From positions 2,741,001 through 2,805,000 of the forward strand of contig CAHIKZ030004296.1 of NCBI GenBank assembly GCA_903632075.3: DNA of 64,000 nt. Reading direction: 5' to 3'. This document shows, one piece after another, positions 10,087 to 20,019 of the stretch (its first letter is position 1; every line of letters begins with the position of its first letter). A model generated the notes under the pieces. It was not told where the DNA came from. It did not search any database and worked only from the letters and a program-made list of their open reading frames with translations. Both the position numbers and the translations under genes were made by a program. Source of the DNA: Acanthosepion pharaonis. Taxonomy: Eukaryota; Mollusca; Cephalopoda; Sepiida; Sepiidae.

Positions 10087-10755
10087 TCAACCATTTTCTT
10101 TTGATTTTACGATATTGTTGTGTACGTTTGTTTGTAAGAGCATTAATTTTGTTAAGAAAGGTGAAATAGGGAAAAAGCTTGGGCGTAGATTAATATTTGG
10201 GTAATTTTCTATGGCGGCACTCTCCAGAATTTTCCTTCTGAGTGAGTTATTTTCTTTTTTTATGAGTGTAGCATTTTTAAAATCAAAATTATGCTTGAAT
10301 TTATTTCTATGTATGACTATTGCATTAGCTAAGTTGTTTTTTGTGAGATCTCTTTTGTGCTCATAAATGCGTTTTTTCAAACTTCTACTTGTTTCTCCAA
10401 TATATTGGGATGAATAGTTTTGGCAATTTATTTTATAAATGCCTGCTTCAAAAATATTAGTGCTATTATTGTTTGAAGATCTTAGTATATCTATAATGGT
10501 TTTGGAAGTGTTTGTGACTATTTCAAGATTATTTAGATGGGATAGGTTATTCTGGATCGTGGACGTGGCAGAATTGATCAGTAGTCTTATGTATCTGTTT
10601 TCATGTGATTTACTATTGCGGATTATGTTATTAGTTTTGTTTCGTTTGTATATTTTGTATGCCTTTCTTCTTGCATTGTGATGAAATGATATGGGTATTG
10701 TAGGTTTTTGAATGTGTTTTCTATTTATCTTTAAATAAATATTGAGGACTACAGA
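10087..10755 (-). CDS. Penelope-like element C-terminus with GIY-YIG endonuclease (copy B)
   Basis: The minus strand is open without a stop from about 10755 to the stop near 10087, about 220 codons, although it has no upstream ATG. It encodes the linker and the GIY-YIG nuclease domain typical of Penelope-like elements: 'GIYKINCQNYSSQYIGET', then 'SRSLKKRIYEHKRDL', then an 'H.FDFKNATLI' block and a C-terminal 'ENYPNINLRPSFF' segment. The nuclease nicks target DNA to prime reverse transcription in this class. RT is missing, so it is 5'-truncated. A hammerhead-like motif and (TA)n lie just downstream. Identification rests on motif order; function would be lost in this copy. Confidence 0.85.
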   Translation of the reverse strand, partial: SVVLNIYLKINRKHIQKPTIPISFHHNARRKAYKIYKRNKTNNIIRNSKSHENRYIRLLINSATSTIQNNLSHLNNLEIVTNTSKTIIDILRSSNNNSTNIFEAGIYKINCQNYSSQYIGETSRSLKKRIYEHKRDLTKNNLANAIVIHRNKFKHNFDFKNATLIKKENNSLRRKILESAAIENYPNINLRPSFFPISPFLTKLMLLQTNVHNNIVKSKENG

Positions 10756-10778
10756 TTCTTAATGCTCTCAGAAATCTA

Positions 10779-10779
<1 letters not shown>

Positions 10780-10866
<87 letters not shown>
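10780..10866. repeat. (TA)n(TG)n
   Basis: About 17 TA units then about 26 TG units. Confidence 0.98.
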
Positions 10867-10867
<1 letters not shown>

Positions 10868-10868
<1 letters not shown>

Positions 10869-10980
10869 CCTCACCGGTAGCACGACTCGGAGTTTCATGC
10901 ACAACGCAATTTTCAGAGACCCTACTCTATACCTGAATATTTCGTTTTGCATGAAACCCCGAGTCGTACTACCGGTGAGA
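10868..10980. ncRNA. Inverted pair of hammerhead-like motifs, family X
   Basis: Arms of about 36 nt. Minus arm: CTGAAAA (10910-10916), TGC/GCA stem II, GAAAC (10892-10896), stem III ACTC/GAGT, GTC site. Plus arm: CTGAATA (10933-10939), GAAAC (10953-10957), GTC, stem I TAC/GTA. Stem II lengths match the motif at 15141-15185. Confidence 0.55.
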
Positions 10981-11075
10981 GGCATAATATATATATTTAT
11001 TAATATAAACTTAATAGCTCCGTTATATTACATCGAGCACTATTTTATTAACACCAACACTCAACATGCGATATC

Positions 11076-11104
11076 TTATATATATATATATATATATATA
11101 TATA
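11076..11104. repeat. (TA)n
   Basis: Follows the 3' end of Penelope copy A. Confidence 0.95.
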
Positions 11105-11130
11105 GCATAAAGAACAAGTAGGAAACAAAT

Positions 11131-11176
11131 CTCAATCTAACATGTTTCATTTTATTAAAGCTTCATCAGAGATCAA
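11131..11176 (-). ncRNA. Hammerhead-like motif at 3' end of Penelope copy A
   Basis: Minus strand: exact CTGATGA (11163-11169), stem II with two mismatches, GAAAC (11144-11148), ACA/TGT stem III, GTT site and a 7-pair stem I including G-U pairs. Extra A after the core. Confidence 0.65.
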
Positions 11177-11179
11177 GAA

Positions 11180-12425
11180 TAGAAATGATAAAAAGCAAAG
11201 AAACGCAGATTAATGATATGTCGTGTTTGGTTAATTCCTATTGGTTAGACACGTGTCACGTGTAATGAAGTAACAGATAATATTCAAATAAGTCTGACAA
11301 ACATTCTGGATGCTAAAGTATGTAAAAGTTAGTGAGACTCTGTAGGATATTTTGAAAAATTTTATTTTGGTCTGATTTTTCTTTAAAACATATTTTGTCT
11401 GTATTTTGTATATATCTTCATTGATTTTTTATGTATTAGAAAGAGATAAGTTAGTGTCATGAATAATAGATTTATAGAAAAATGGTGATGTAATGTAGTT
11501 TTCCTACAAATATGTTTTCATAATATTTTCACTTTAAATGGTTAGGTTTTTTTTTTTTAATAAGGTTGACACTGTTGAAATTAAAGTTATGCCCCATGTC
11601 GTTGAGAGAGTTTGAATGTGTATCTAATCACAAATCTCTTTTATGTTCCTGAATGCGGCTTTTTAGATCGTGTGATGTTTCTCCAATGTACATGTCATTG
11701 CACTGTAGACATTTGATTTGATAAACTCCGGCATTTCAATTGGTTTTTGTTTTTATTTTTCATCCTGATTATATCTCCGATTGTCTTAGAGGTTGTAGTA
11801 ACGATTCTCCTGTAGGAAAGGCTAATTTATTTGCGGGCTGAGTTGAAGTGTTGCAAGGTAGGATTATGAATTTTGTATAATTTTTGTTGGAAGTATTTTT
11901 TATGGATTTTGTGAGCTCGTTTTTTTTGCGTTTAAGATGAAATTGTATGGGTAGTGTAGAAGTGAACGTTTCCTCAATATAATCCTCTTCTTCACTAATG
12001 TATTCAGGGTTACATATGCTAAAGGCTCTCGGGTAAAATCCTATAATTATTCCAGATTTTATTCTCCGGTTGTGGTGGGAATAGAAGTTAATCAGGTCAT
12101 TGTTGTTAGTGGGTTTTCGGTAAACTTTAAAATCTAATTTATTATCGTTACGTATAAGGTAGTTATAATAAGAGAGTTATTTGTTTCAAATTAGTGTGCG
12201 AATTCGATGGTTTGTTCAACCTTATTGAGTTTAGCTATTATGTTTAAAAGATTGGGGTTAAAATTAGGGACGTCATCAATGTATCTTAGGTAAGTAGAGC
12301 TGTTAGGTATATATTTAAATGGGGTAGATTCTAAGAATTCTAGAAAGAAGCAAGCGCGAATACTATTTTTCGTGTGCATTTCATGTTACGTCGGAAATAT
12401 GCGGATTCTAGATGGAAAATCGATA
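11180..12425 (-). pseudogene. Penelope-like element, RT tail plus GIY-YIG (copy A)
   Basis: Reading leftward on the minus strand: RT text 'FLEFLES..FKYIPNSSTYLRYIDD' (12191-12379) with the YIDD catalytic box, a thumb/linker region with 'YRKPTN' and 'YSHHNRRIKSGII', then the nuclease 'GVYQIKCLQCNDMYIGET' and 'SRIQEHKRDL' near 11620-11735. Several stops and frame shifts break it. The YIDD box is Penelope-type, not LINE-type (YADD). It lies in the same orientation as copy B and ends in its own hammerhead-like motif and (TA)n, so these look like two separate insertions. Confidence 0.85.
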
Positions 12426-12481
12426 CTGTCGTGGGTTGAAAATTTCAGGGCCACATGTTAAACGCTGGTAGCACCTGTTAG

Positions 12482-12780
12482 TGTCCCAGCTATGGATAAA
12501 TAGTTAACCGCTCCCACCAAACCAAAAAAAACTGGGTTCAAAACACTATGAAAGTTTAAATATAGGTTTTTATACCAGAAATACTGTGTAAAAATTATTA
12601 CCAGCAATACATTTTTGAAAAAAATATTACCAGCGATACGTTTTTTGAAAAATATTACCGCAATACATTTAAGAAAAACATTATCAGATAGAGATTTCTG
12701 AAGGAAAAATATTACCAGAAATACATTTTTGAAAGGAAAATATTATCACCAATAAAAACTGACGCTATTAAATAACCCAT
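12482..12780 (+). mobile_element. SINE-4 3' part with AT-rich minisatellite tail
   Basis: 'caaaacactatg' and the repeated phrase 'ttaccagcaatacatttttga' in about 35-bp diverged units match 28840-29130, which carries the tRNA-like head. Ends 'attaaataacccattg'. Confidence 0.6.
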
Positions 12781-12790
12781 TGTGGCTGTA

Positions 12791-13621
12791 TCTGTCTATA
12801 TTTCTGAGTTACGGTATTATGTACATTATTTACATTATTCGGACTATTGTCCTCATCTTTGTCGACATATTTATTACAACGTTTCAGTATCTGTCTATAT
12901 TTCTGAGATAAGGTATTATGTACATTATTTACATTATTCAGACTATTGTCCTCATCTTTGTCGCCATATTTATTACAATATTTCGGCCTTTCAGTATCTA
13001 TCTATATTTCTGAGTTACGGTATTATGTACATTATTTACATTATTCGGACTATTGTCCTCATCTTTGTCGCCATATTTATTACAACGTTTCAGTATCTGT
13101 CTATATTTCTGAGTTAAGGTATTATGTACATTATTTACATTATTCGGACTATTGTCCTCATCTTTGTCGCCATATTTATTACAACGTTTCGTCCCTTCAG
13201 TATCTGTCTATATTTCTGAGATAAGGTATTATGTACATTATTTACATTATTGGGACTATTGTCCTCATCTTTGTCGACATATTTATTACAACGTTTCGGC
13301 CCTTCAGTATCTGTCTATATTTCTGAGATAAGGTATTATGTACATTATTTACATTATTCAGACTATTGTCCTCATCTTTGTCGCCATATTTATTACAACG
13401 TTTCGGCCCTTCAGTATCTGTCTATATTTCTGAGATAAGGTATTATGTACATTATTTACATTATTCGGACTATTGTCCTCATCTTTGTCGCCATATTTAT
13501 TACAATGTTTCGGCCTTTCAGTATCTGTCTATATTTCTGAGTTACGGTATTATGTACATTATTTACATTATTCGGACTATTGTCCTCATCTTTGTCGCCA
13601 TATTTATTATAACGTTTCGGC
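12791..13621 (-). repeat. Minisatellite of 8 units (99/107 bp) grown from a SINE-1 tail
   Basis: Units begin at 12791, 12890, 12997, 13096, 13203, 13310, 13417 and 13524. The 99-bp units lack an 8-bp 'cggccctt' type segment. Each unit is the SINE-1 tail (read on the minus strand: GAAAC followed by 'aataaatatggcgac' and 'gtccgaataatgta'). The overlapping 60-111 codon frames, rich in Y, H and C, are by-products of the repeat. Confidence 0.95.
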
Positions 13622-13858
13622 CGGTATACTCTCCGACCTTCTTCAGGTGGTTGGAATGTCGAATTGAACCCTTTATTTCGCTAGTGGAGTAGACTGTTCT
13701 AGTTCTACGTGCCATATTTAATGGATGTCAGTTATCAGTTATCTCCTGTTAATTTCCCTCTGAAAGTTCAACACTGCCTTAACCGGGTATTGAACTCACA
13801 CTTTGGGTCCCGTCACTGGATCTAACTAACGCCTTTATCCACTGTGCCATGTGTCCTT
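13615..13858 (-). mobile_element. SINE-1 body and tRNA-like head
   Basis: Minus strand starts at the box-A-like 'atggcacagtggataaagg' (near 13850), then a box-B-like region, then the body and the 'ctgaagaaggtcgg' stem. The tail continues into the 8-unit array at 12791-13621. Confidence 0.8.
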
Positions 13859-14019
13859 AACCAAACAGACAGAAATCAGAATAACCATCAGTTGAAGGAC
13901 GCCGTCCGGAGGGCCTTTGCGACAATCAACAAAGCACAGCTTCAGTAAAATATCACACAGGGCATGGCACCTCATCATTTTGTGCCATGAAAATGATGGT
14001 GTTCATATGGACCTTCTCG

Positions 14020-14140
14020 ACGCTTCAAGATGAAACAGAACTAATGCTTTTAATTTAATTATATAATTAAATTTGAAGTTTTTACTTGCGGTTTTTGAAA
14101 CATAGTAATTCCTATGCAGCGAAGGAACCATATTTTAAAT
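14020..14140. repeat. Half of a family F2 foldback
   Basis: Shares 'gatgaaacagaact', 'tttttgaaacat' and 'ggaaccatatttta' with the other F2 copies; ends in (TA)n. Confidence 0.55.
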
Positions 14141-14142
14141 CA

Positions 14143-14143
14143 G

Positions 14144-14216
<73 letters not shown>
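14143..14216. repeat. (TA)n(GA)n
   Basis: About 22 TA then 15 GA units. Confidence 0.98.
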
Positions 14217-14219
<3 letters not shown>

Positions 14220-14849
14220 GAAAAGTTAAGAGCAGATAACATTAGAAAGATTTTAGAGCTCCATGAAAATAAGTGGATACAACGTTTAAAAACACAATAT
14301 CCATCCTGGCTAAACCATAAATTTAACAATATAGATAGTATTAATATATAACCCTACAAATCAAAACCTACCCACATTTCTCACCCACACAAGACAGACA
14401 TGCTTACGGGGGTGTTGAGGCCTCACACTTATACACACACCCACACGAACATACACACTTACACACATCATACTCACTCACTCCCTAATGAACCAAATGA
14501 TAAAACACACCCACAGCAATATACACGCTTACACATATCATACTCACTCACTCCCTGAGAACCAAATAACACACACACACACACACTTAACAGAGACATA
14601 TCCCCTCTCCAGGAACCAATAAAGCTGTCAAACTGACCAGGGGAATTCAGAGCAGCATGGATCCATCCAGCTCTCATCTCAAATAACAACTTAAAAGAGA
14701 CTGTTTGACCAACAAAAGGAATGTTAAAAAATTCATGTTAAAAAGATAAAAAAAATAAAAAAAAACAAATGAAAACTACAGACAAAAGTTCATTTTCTCA
14801 ATCAAGACATTCATTTCTGTAGTCCACTGCTACCAGCAAGCAGAAATAT
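14217..14849. other. No gene; CA-rich region
   Basis: Diverged repeats of 'cacacttacacacatcatac' type at 14430-14590. No coding evidence for the 71-codon minus frame. Confidence 0.4.
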
Positions 14850-14895
14850 TTCTTCTCCTGATGATGGCCATGTTGGCCGAAACTAGTCGAGGAAT
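14850..14895 (+). ncRNA. Near-consensus hammerhead-like motif
   Basis: CTGATGA (14858-14864), one unpaired T, perfect stem II GGCC (14866-14869)/GGCC (14875-14878), GAAA, stem III ACT/AGT, GTC site, and a 5-pair stem I (one G-U). About 90 nt further on lies (TA)n at 14989. The single extra base at the top of stem II is the only core departure. Confidence 0.65.
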
Positions 14896-14983
14896 CTAAA
14901 TGAAATAATAATATTAAAAACGAAAGAATATTAATTTACAACCCAGTGTGTCTGAAGATTTTAATTTTTAAATATTTTTATTG

Positions 14984-14988
<5 letters not shown>

Positions 14989-15041
<53 letters not shown>
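14989..15041. repeat. (TA)n
   Basis: Left flank of a family X unit (15042-15192). Confidence 0.98.
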
Positions 15042-15043
<2 letters not shown>

Positions 15044-15186
15044 GAAATATCTTAAGGTGTGCTATATTTATAGGATAAATTGCTCAATACCAGAGATAGA
15101 GCACGTGTAAATATAAAAGTGAACATTGAAGTCAACACTTAGAGGCGACAGGCTGTTTCATGCTAGACGCAATCGTCAGGCCATTT

Positions 15187-15192
<6 letters not shown>
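15042..15192 (-). mobile_element. Family X unit, complete between two (TA)n tracts
   Basis: About 150 bp bounded on both sides by (TA)n, with the conserved phrases 'tgctatatttata', 'gtgaacattgaagtcaacac' and the hammerhead-like end. Other copies: 37608-37795, 48750-48938, 52440-52592. Confidence 0.65.
15141..15185 (-). ncRNA. Hammerhead-like motif, family X
   Basis: Minus strand: CTGACGA (15173-15179), stem II TGC/GCA, GAAA (15156-15159), stem III ACAG/CTGT, GTC site, stem I GGC/GCC. One core change (T to C). Confidence 0.6.

Positions 15193-15267
<75 letters not shown>
15193..15267. repeat. (TA)n
   Basis: About 37 units, right flank of the family X unit. Confidence 0.98.
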
Positions 15268-15269
<2 letters not shown>

Positions 15270-15514
15270 GAAGTATTGTGTGTGTGCGCGCATTTCTGTT
15301 AGGCAGTATGTACGTTGACGGATTTGAGATTGTCTGAACATATGTTTGCATTTGAACTGCTTTATGAATGCTTCAAGGTTAGTGCGACCTTTTATCATTC
15401 GGTTAAAAAGATTTTTCCTTCATACCAAACTTCTTATCGTAATGAGTCATTTATCATCGGCACGACACTTTCTTCCTACTTATCGCCAACTGAACGAATC
15501 AGAAGTCGTTACAT

Positions 15515-15562
15515 GCCGAAAACGTTAAAGCTTTTCGGTCTTCAAAGTCTTCTTCAGGAAAC
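15515..15562 (-). ncRNA. Degenerate SINE-tail-type hammerhead-like motif
   Basis: Minus strand CTGAAGA, an AGACTTTGAAGACC stretch and GAAAA, resembling the SINE-1 tail stem. Very eroded. Confidence 0.3.
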
Positions 15563-15844
15563 TTCTCCAATTTTTTTTTACTTTGTCCCCTCTTTATTGA
15601 TTTTCATCCTTTATTTCCGACCTTTCTCATAATCATTAAGAATAGCTTAGCTGTTCATTGCTCATTACTTTAAAATATATTAAATATATATATATTTAAA
15701 ATATTTCTTTACAATCGCACATAATTATCTCAGGAACCGAATCCTAACATTTAATAATCTGTTAGGCTACAAAACGTTATCAGGGCTGTCAAAACCGACG
15801 TTTTTAATCTATATATACACCGCAATTCATTCATTATAGTTACT

Positions 15845-16273
15845 TACCTTTGGGAAAGGTATGAATCCTCTTCTTCTCCCCTCCAGCTATGGGTAAATAG
15901 CAGAACAGACTGGATTCTATAGGCTTGGATGACAACTGGTCAACCGCAGAAAAAAATGGCAACCTGCTGCGGAAAAAAAATCTAACGCGTCAGTCATGTA
16001 TCGAAAGATACATGATCGCCTAAGCATGTATCACGCATAGCACATAACTGAGTGAAATTCAATTACGTGCTAATAGCCTTGGGAAAGGTATGAATCCTCT
16101 TCTTCTCCCCAATAGCAGGGTATAAATAGCAGGTTCTGTAGCCTTGGATGGCAATCGGTCTACCGCAGAAAGAACTGGCAACCTACTGCGGGAAAAAATC
16201 TGCCTCGTCAGTCATGTATCGAAAGATACATGATCGCCTAAGCGTGTATCACGCATGGCACATAACAGAGAGA
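15845..16273 (+). mobile_element. Two SINE-3 tails in tandem
   Basis: 15845-16048 and 16064-16273 are about 85-90% alike by eye: 'tgggaaaggtatgaatcct', 'atggcaa.cggtc.accgcag', 'gtcatgtatcgaaagataca' (a self-complementary hairpin) and 'cacgcat.gcacataac'. The tRNA head is missing. The full-length relative is the minus-strand copy at 25270-25566. Confidence 0.75.
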
Positions 16274-16369
16274 GTGTTAGGTTATATTCCGACCAATGAG
16301 ATTATTAGAAAATATATTAATTTCTCCTGATTGTTATTTTGTTTTTGCTTTTTATAATGATTTTCACCC

Positions 16370-16690
16370 TCTGCAAGGTCCGAGGGACACTCGAGGTAGA
16401 GGGTTACAGAGTAAGAGGCACAGCTTATACGGATATGTGGGGAAGATAATGGTTAACCCTAGACTTGAACAGGTTAAGATTGTAGTGATCGGGGAAGCAT
16501 CCTCTTGGGGTTTGGTTCCACAAGAAAGTGTTTCGTGAGAAGCTGCTGCTCGAGTGGAACTTGCCTCTCACCAAAGGAATACGAAAGGAATGAGGGTGAT
16601 TCGCTACAATGGGTGTGGCATGGCTGGTCTTAGCCGTGAAGATTAGGACTGTGGAATTAATGAGTATAGTACATCTGAACACTTTCCATG
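16370..16690 (-). mobile_element. LINE-A 3' end
   Basis: Minus-strand frame ends '..SFSRNTFLWNQTPRGCFPDH' then 'NLNLFKSRVN', the LINE-A C-terminal signature, followed by 3' UTR (16370-16425). Confidence 0.75.
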
Positions 16691-16854
16691 GAAATAGCGA
16701 TAAAGCAGCGAGAACCTGCGACGTCTCATCTATTAGGAAGGGGCTGTAGGTTGGAAATATCTAATGCGGTCGACCTTGAGGTTTATTTGTTGTCTAGTGC
16801 TTCACTGATTAATGATAGTCAGGATATCAGCAGTGGACCGAGCCGATTGAAATC

Positions 16855-17115
16855 CATACTACTTACCGCTTAAAGGTTTGTCCCTGTTGAGATGATGAAT
16901 AATCTTCTTGTTGATTATAATTTCAAAAAGTTTGCTAATGACATTGAAGATGCCGATGGGTCTATACTGCGACAGGAATGAGCAATTACCCGCATTCTTG
17001 AAAACAGGGCATACATTTGACATTTTCCACAGACTTGGGAAATATTTCTTCTTCAAGCAGCGGTTAAATAATTTTGCTAAGATTGGAGATGCTGAACATG
17101 TGAGCAGTGACAAAG
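16855..17115 (-). pseudogene. LINE-A reverse transcriptase N-terminal RT motif
   Basis: 84-codon minus frame reads 'PILAKLFNRCLKK', 'FPSLWKMSNVCPVFKNAG', 'SQYRPIGIFNVISKLFEII', the conserved entry to the RT domain (finger motif with YRPI). It lies upstream (minus strand) of the C-terminal piece at 16370-16690, with most of the palm missing between them, so it is probably one internally deleted insertion. Confidence 0.8.
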
Positions 17116-17129
17116 TTTTAAAGAAAATG

Positions 17130-17406
17130 AAAACAAAATGGACATAGACTTAATATCTGAAAGTGAGAGTTGAAATGTCTAGGACACGTGATGAGGAAAG
17201 ACGGCTTGGAAAATTTGACACTTACAAGACATATTGAAAGCAAGCGGGGCAGAGGAAATCAGTTGTTTAAATGATTAGCAGAAAATAGATTAGGTGAGAT
17301 AGCGAAAAAATGACTAATAACTATAAAGGACAGGAAATTGTGGAGAACCATGATCGTCCATGCTCTGAAGGGACACAGCACAAAGAAGAAGAAGAAGAAG
17401 AAGAAG
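17130..17406 (+). mobile_element. LINE-B 3' end with (AAG)n tail
   Basis: 'ctaggacacgtgatgaggaaag' type text encodes the FLGHVMRK block; then 'ggaaattgtggaga.ccatgat', a stop-rich end and (GAA/AAG)n at 17382-17406. A short simple-repeat tail is typical of RTE-type 3' ends. Confidence 0.75.
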
Positions 17407-18205
17407 TGTCTTTTTATCTCTCCAGTGAATATCGGTAAAAGAGGTCATCACAAACAAAGAGAGATAAAAAAAAGCAGTGGATGACAGATGAAATTCTCGA
17501 AAAAAGATCAAACGACAATAGAAAAAAGCAACAGAGAATTGGGATATTTAGTATCTTTTTTTATCTGTCCAATGAACATGTCCTGAAAAAGGAAGGTATT
17601 TTAAACTATTTTAGTAGGAAAACTTCTGCTGGCTAAAGCAGACATATTAGTATGTTTGAAGTTTTGCGCTGTCCCAAGTGTTTGTCACTGTGTATCACTT
17701 TGTTCCCACAGGGGGACATATTTGTACAGTTGCACTTCTGTCTGTGTGCGTGTCTCTGTTTGCGTGCATCTGTGTGTTTGTGGGTGTCTGTTTCAGAAAA
17801 AGAGGGTGAGTATATTTATTTTTCAGCATGTATTTGCTCTTTTTTATCTATTAGCTTAGCTTGGTAATTGACAAGACCTGTGACAGAGGAGAATGCGACC
17901 GGACTCTGTCTGGAAGCATCTGTCATTGCAAATGACATCTCAGCGCACGAGGACACAGGGACAGAGTAAGAAATACGAGGGAGAGAAATGAGGATTATAC
18001 TTTTGTAAAGAATGTAAAAATACTTCTTGGTAGAGAAGGCCTTCAAAAAACAAGGCGAGAGTCTAAAAAATAGTTTGGTGGGTAAGTTAAGAGAAAAAGA
18101 CAAATCTCCATGGGGGACGTTTTGTATAAATGAACACAAGCAAAGAATTGGCTTCTTTGATTGGGTTTACCAATTAACTATCGATTAATTATCGATTTGC
18201 AGGTA
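17407..18205. other. No gene recognised
   Basis: Contains frames of 71 and 107 codons without recognisable domains and a TG-rich patch at 17740-17800. Confidence 0.4.
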
Positions 18206-18206
18206 A

Positions 18207-18522
18207 GTAGCTGTCTATATATTTGAGATGTGATATTGTAACTGTTTACCCTATTTACATTGTTCAGACTGTTGTCCTCATCTTTATTGTCATATTCACG
18301 ATGTTTTGGCCGTTGTACGCCCCGGCCTTCTTCTGGTGGTTGGAAGGTCGAATTGAACCCTTTATTTCGCTCACTGGGGTAGACTGTTCTAGTTCCACGT
18401 GTCTAATGGATGTTAGTTATCAGTTCTCTCCAGTTAATTCACCTCTCCAACTCCTCTAGGTATTGAAATCACAACGCTTTGGGTCCTGTCAACGCCTTTA
18501 TCCACTATGCCATGTGTCCTTA
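18207..18522 (-). mobile_element. SINE-1 copy
   Basis: Full-length layout on the minus strand: leader 'cccagaaattcatagacaa' (18523-18545), head 'atggcatagtggataaagg', body, 'agaagaaggccggggcg' stem and tail ending at 18207. GAAAC is mutated to AAAAC here. Confidence 0.8.
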
Positions 18523-18639
18523 AGGACATTTGTCTATGAATTTCTGGGACTTAGAAACTTAATGTTTTCATCACCATTTTTACCAGTGCTCATATTGCAA
18601 TTTTTCATGTTATCATTTTATGCTTTTTACCAGAGCTCA

Positions 18640-18900
18640 TATTGCAATTTTCCTTGCATAATTGCTTTTCTCTGGCACTCCTTATTACCGATTACACTGA
18701 AATTTCGAATCAAACCCTCTATGTTGTCCACCGAGGTACATTGTTCTAGTACCATATGACATGCCTTTTTCTGGATATCTCAGTTTTAGTTATTTATCTT
18801 TAATAACTTAAATCTCCACGTTTTTGTCCACCTCAGCTGTGGTCACAACTCTTTGTGTCAAGTCACCGGATTACTTCAACTAACGCTTTTATCCAGGGCA
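18640..18900 (-). mobile_element. Old diverged SINE-1 copy
   Basis: Weak but ordered matches to the SINE-1 head ('tggataaaagcgttagttg') and body, next to the younger copy. Confidence 0.5.
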
Positions 18901-18904
18901 GTTG

Positions 18905-19240
18905 GATGAAAGTAGTTGGATGGCAGTGTAAATTGCAAATAAGTAGATTTACAGACTCTTTTCAATGGTCAGGGTCCTCACATCAGCTGGAGAAACCCCT
19001 ACTGACTGACCAGGCCTTCAGCCGTACTCATAACGCCTGGCAGGTTGATGAGGTTATTTAACCCATAGTTAGAGGTTTTGAATTCAGAATTGTCCCCCCC
19101 CCCAAGGCTATACAGTCCAATCTGTTCTGTTATTTACTTATAGCTGGTGGTGGAAGATGGATTCATACCTTTTCCCAAAGGTATTTGAACGTAAAGGAAA
19201 GTAACGAACTCGATTACGCCATCGTACGTCTAAAAATTGC
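18905..19240 (-). mobile_element. SINE-3 related fragment
   Basis: Minus strand contains 'acctttgggaaaaggtatga' type sequence and 'aacgaactcgatt', the SINE-3 body. The head is unclear. Confidence 0.5.
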
Positions 19241-19477
19241 TTTATTTGTCTCGTAATTCAACACTGATATCCTTAAAAGAAGCGGATGACGATTACAATG
19301 CTTCATAACTGGATGCTACACGTCTCATTCATTGTGTGCCGCAAGGGAGTGTCATGAAATCAAGGGTGTGTAAATAAAAATCCATTACTTCTTTAGAAAT
19401 TGCTTTGTTTACATTTCGGATTTTGAACTGAGCAGAGATGCCATTTCGAGAAAATCAGAACATTGTGTTATTGTAAA

Positions 19478-19565
19478 GCGCTTCGTGACCGAGCGGTTAA
19501 AGCACGCCCAGTAAGATGTTGATTTCTTCCTCAGAGGTAGACGCACGTTCGAATTCTGCCGAAGT
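19478..19565 (+). mobile_element. tRNA-like SINE head (long variable arm type)
   Basis: Box A 'tgaccgagcggttaaagc' and box B 'cgttcgaattctg' separated by about 55 nt, the spacing of a Ser/Leu-type tRNA. No good acceptor stem, so a SINE or tRNA pseudogene. Confidence 0.55.
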
Positions 19566-19683
19566 TCATATTTTCTTTAATAATTTTTCTCGAGTGTGCC
19601 ACCCGGTAGACAAAATAAATGCTGTTTTTAATAAAAATGTATCGTCTACTCAAATATGGGTATCCACTAAAAATATTTTTTGA

Positions 19684-19684
<1 letters not shown>

Positions 19685-19722
<38 letters not shown>
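19685..19722. repeat. (CA)n
   Basis: About 17 CA units. Confidence 0.95.
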
Positions 19723-19944
19723 GACACGCACACAGATACATATCGTCGCCATCGGCTTTATCTCGTTTCCAAGAATTTAATTTCTTCTTTGCTGATCGCT
19801 TCCTTTATGATGATGGCGTTGATGACTAAATTCGCCGCCAACGCGCTGGTAAAGAACTAGAAGCTTCCAGTTTCACTAAAACCTGTTCCCAACAAGATTT
19901 GATTGGAGGTGAAAGAAAATCAGAGCAGAAGAAAGTGCCGATGG

Positions 19945-20010
19945 CGTGAAAAGAATGTATAAACATAAAAATGTCTTAAAATAATTGTCGGACTTTGTTC
20001 ATTACATATA
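19945..20010 (+). repeat. SINE-5 end fragment
   Basis: 'ttaaaataattgtcggacttt' type end also found at 32729-32753 and, inverted, at 20675-20693 and 21032-21050. Confidence 0.6.
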
Positions 20011-20019
20011 ACAAGATTT

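Noticed and set aside
12791..13621. CRISPR-like regular array
   Set aside because: Whole units repeat with no unique spacers; the setting is animal repeat DNA.
12782..13692. Overlapping frames of 60-111 codons with repeated Y/H/C text
   Set aside because: They are translations of the SINE-1 tail minisatellite; unit lengths of 99 and 107 bp break the frame repeatedly.
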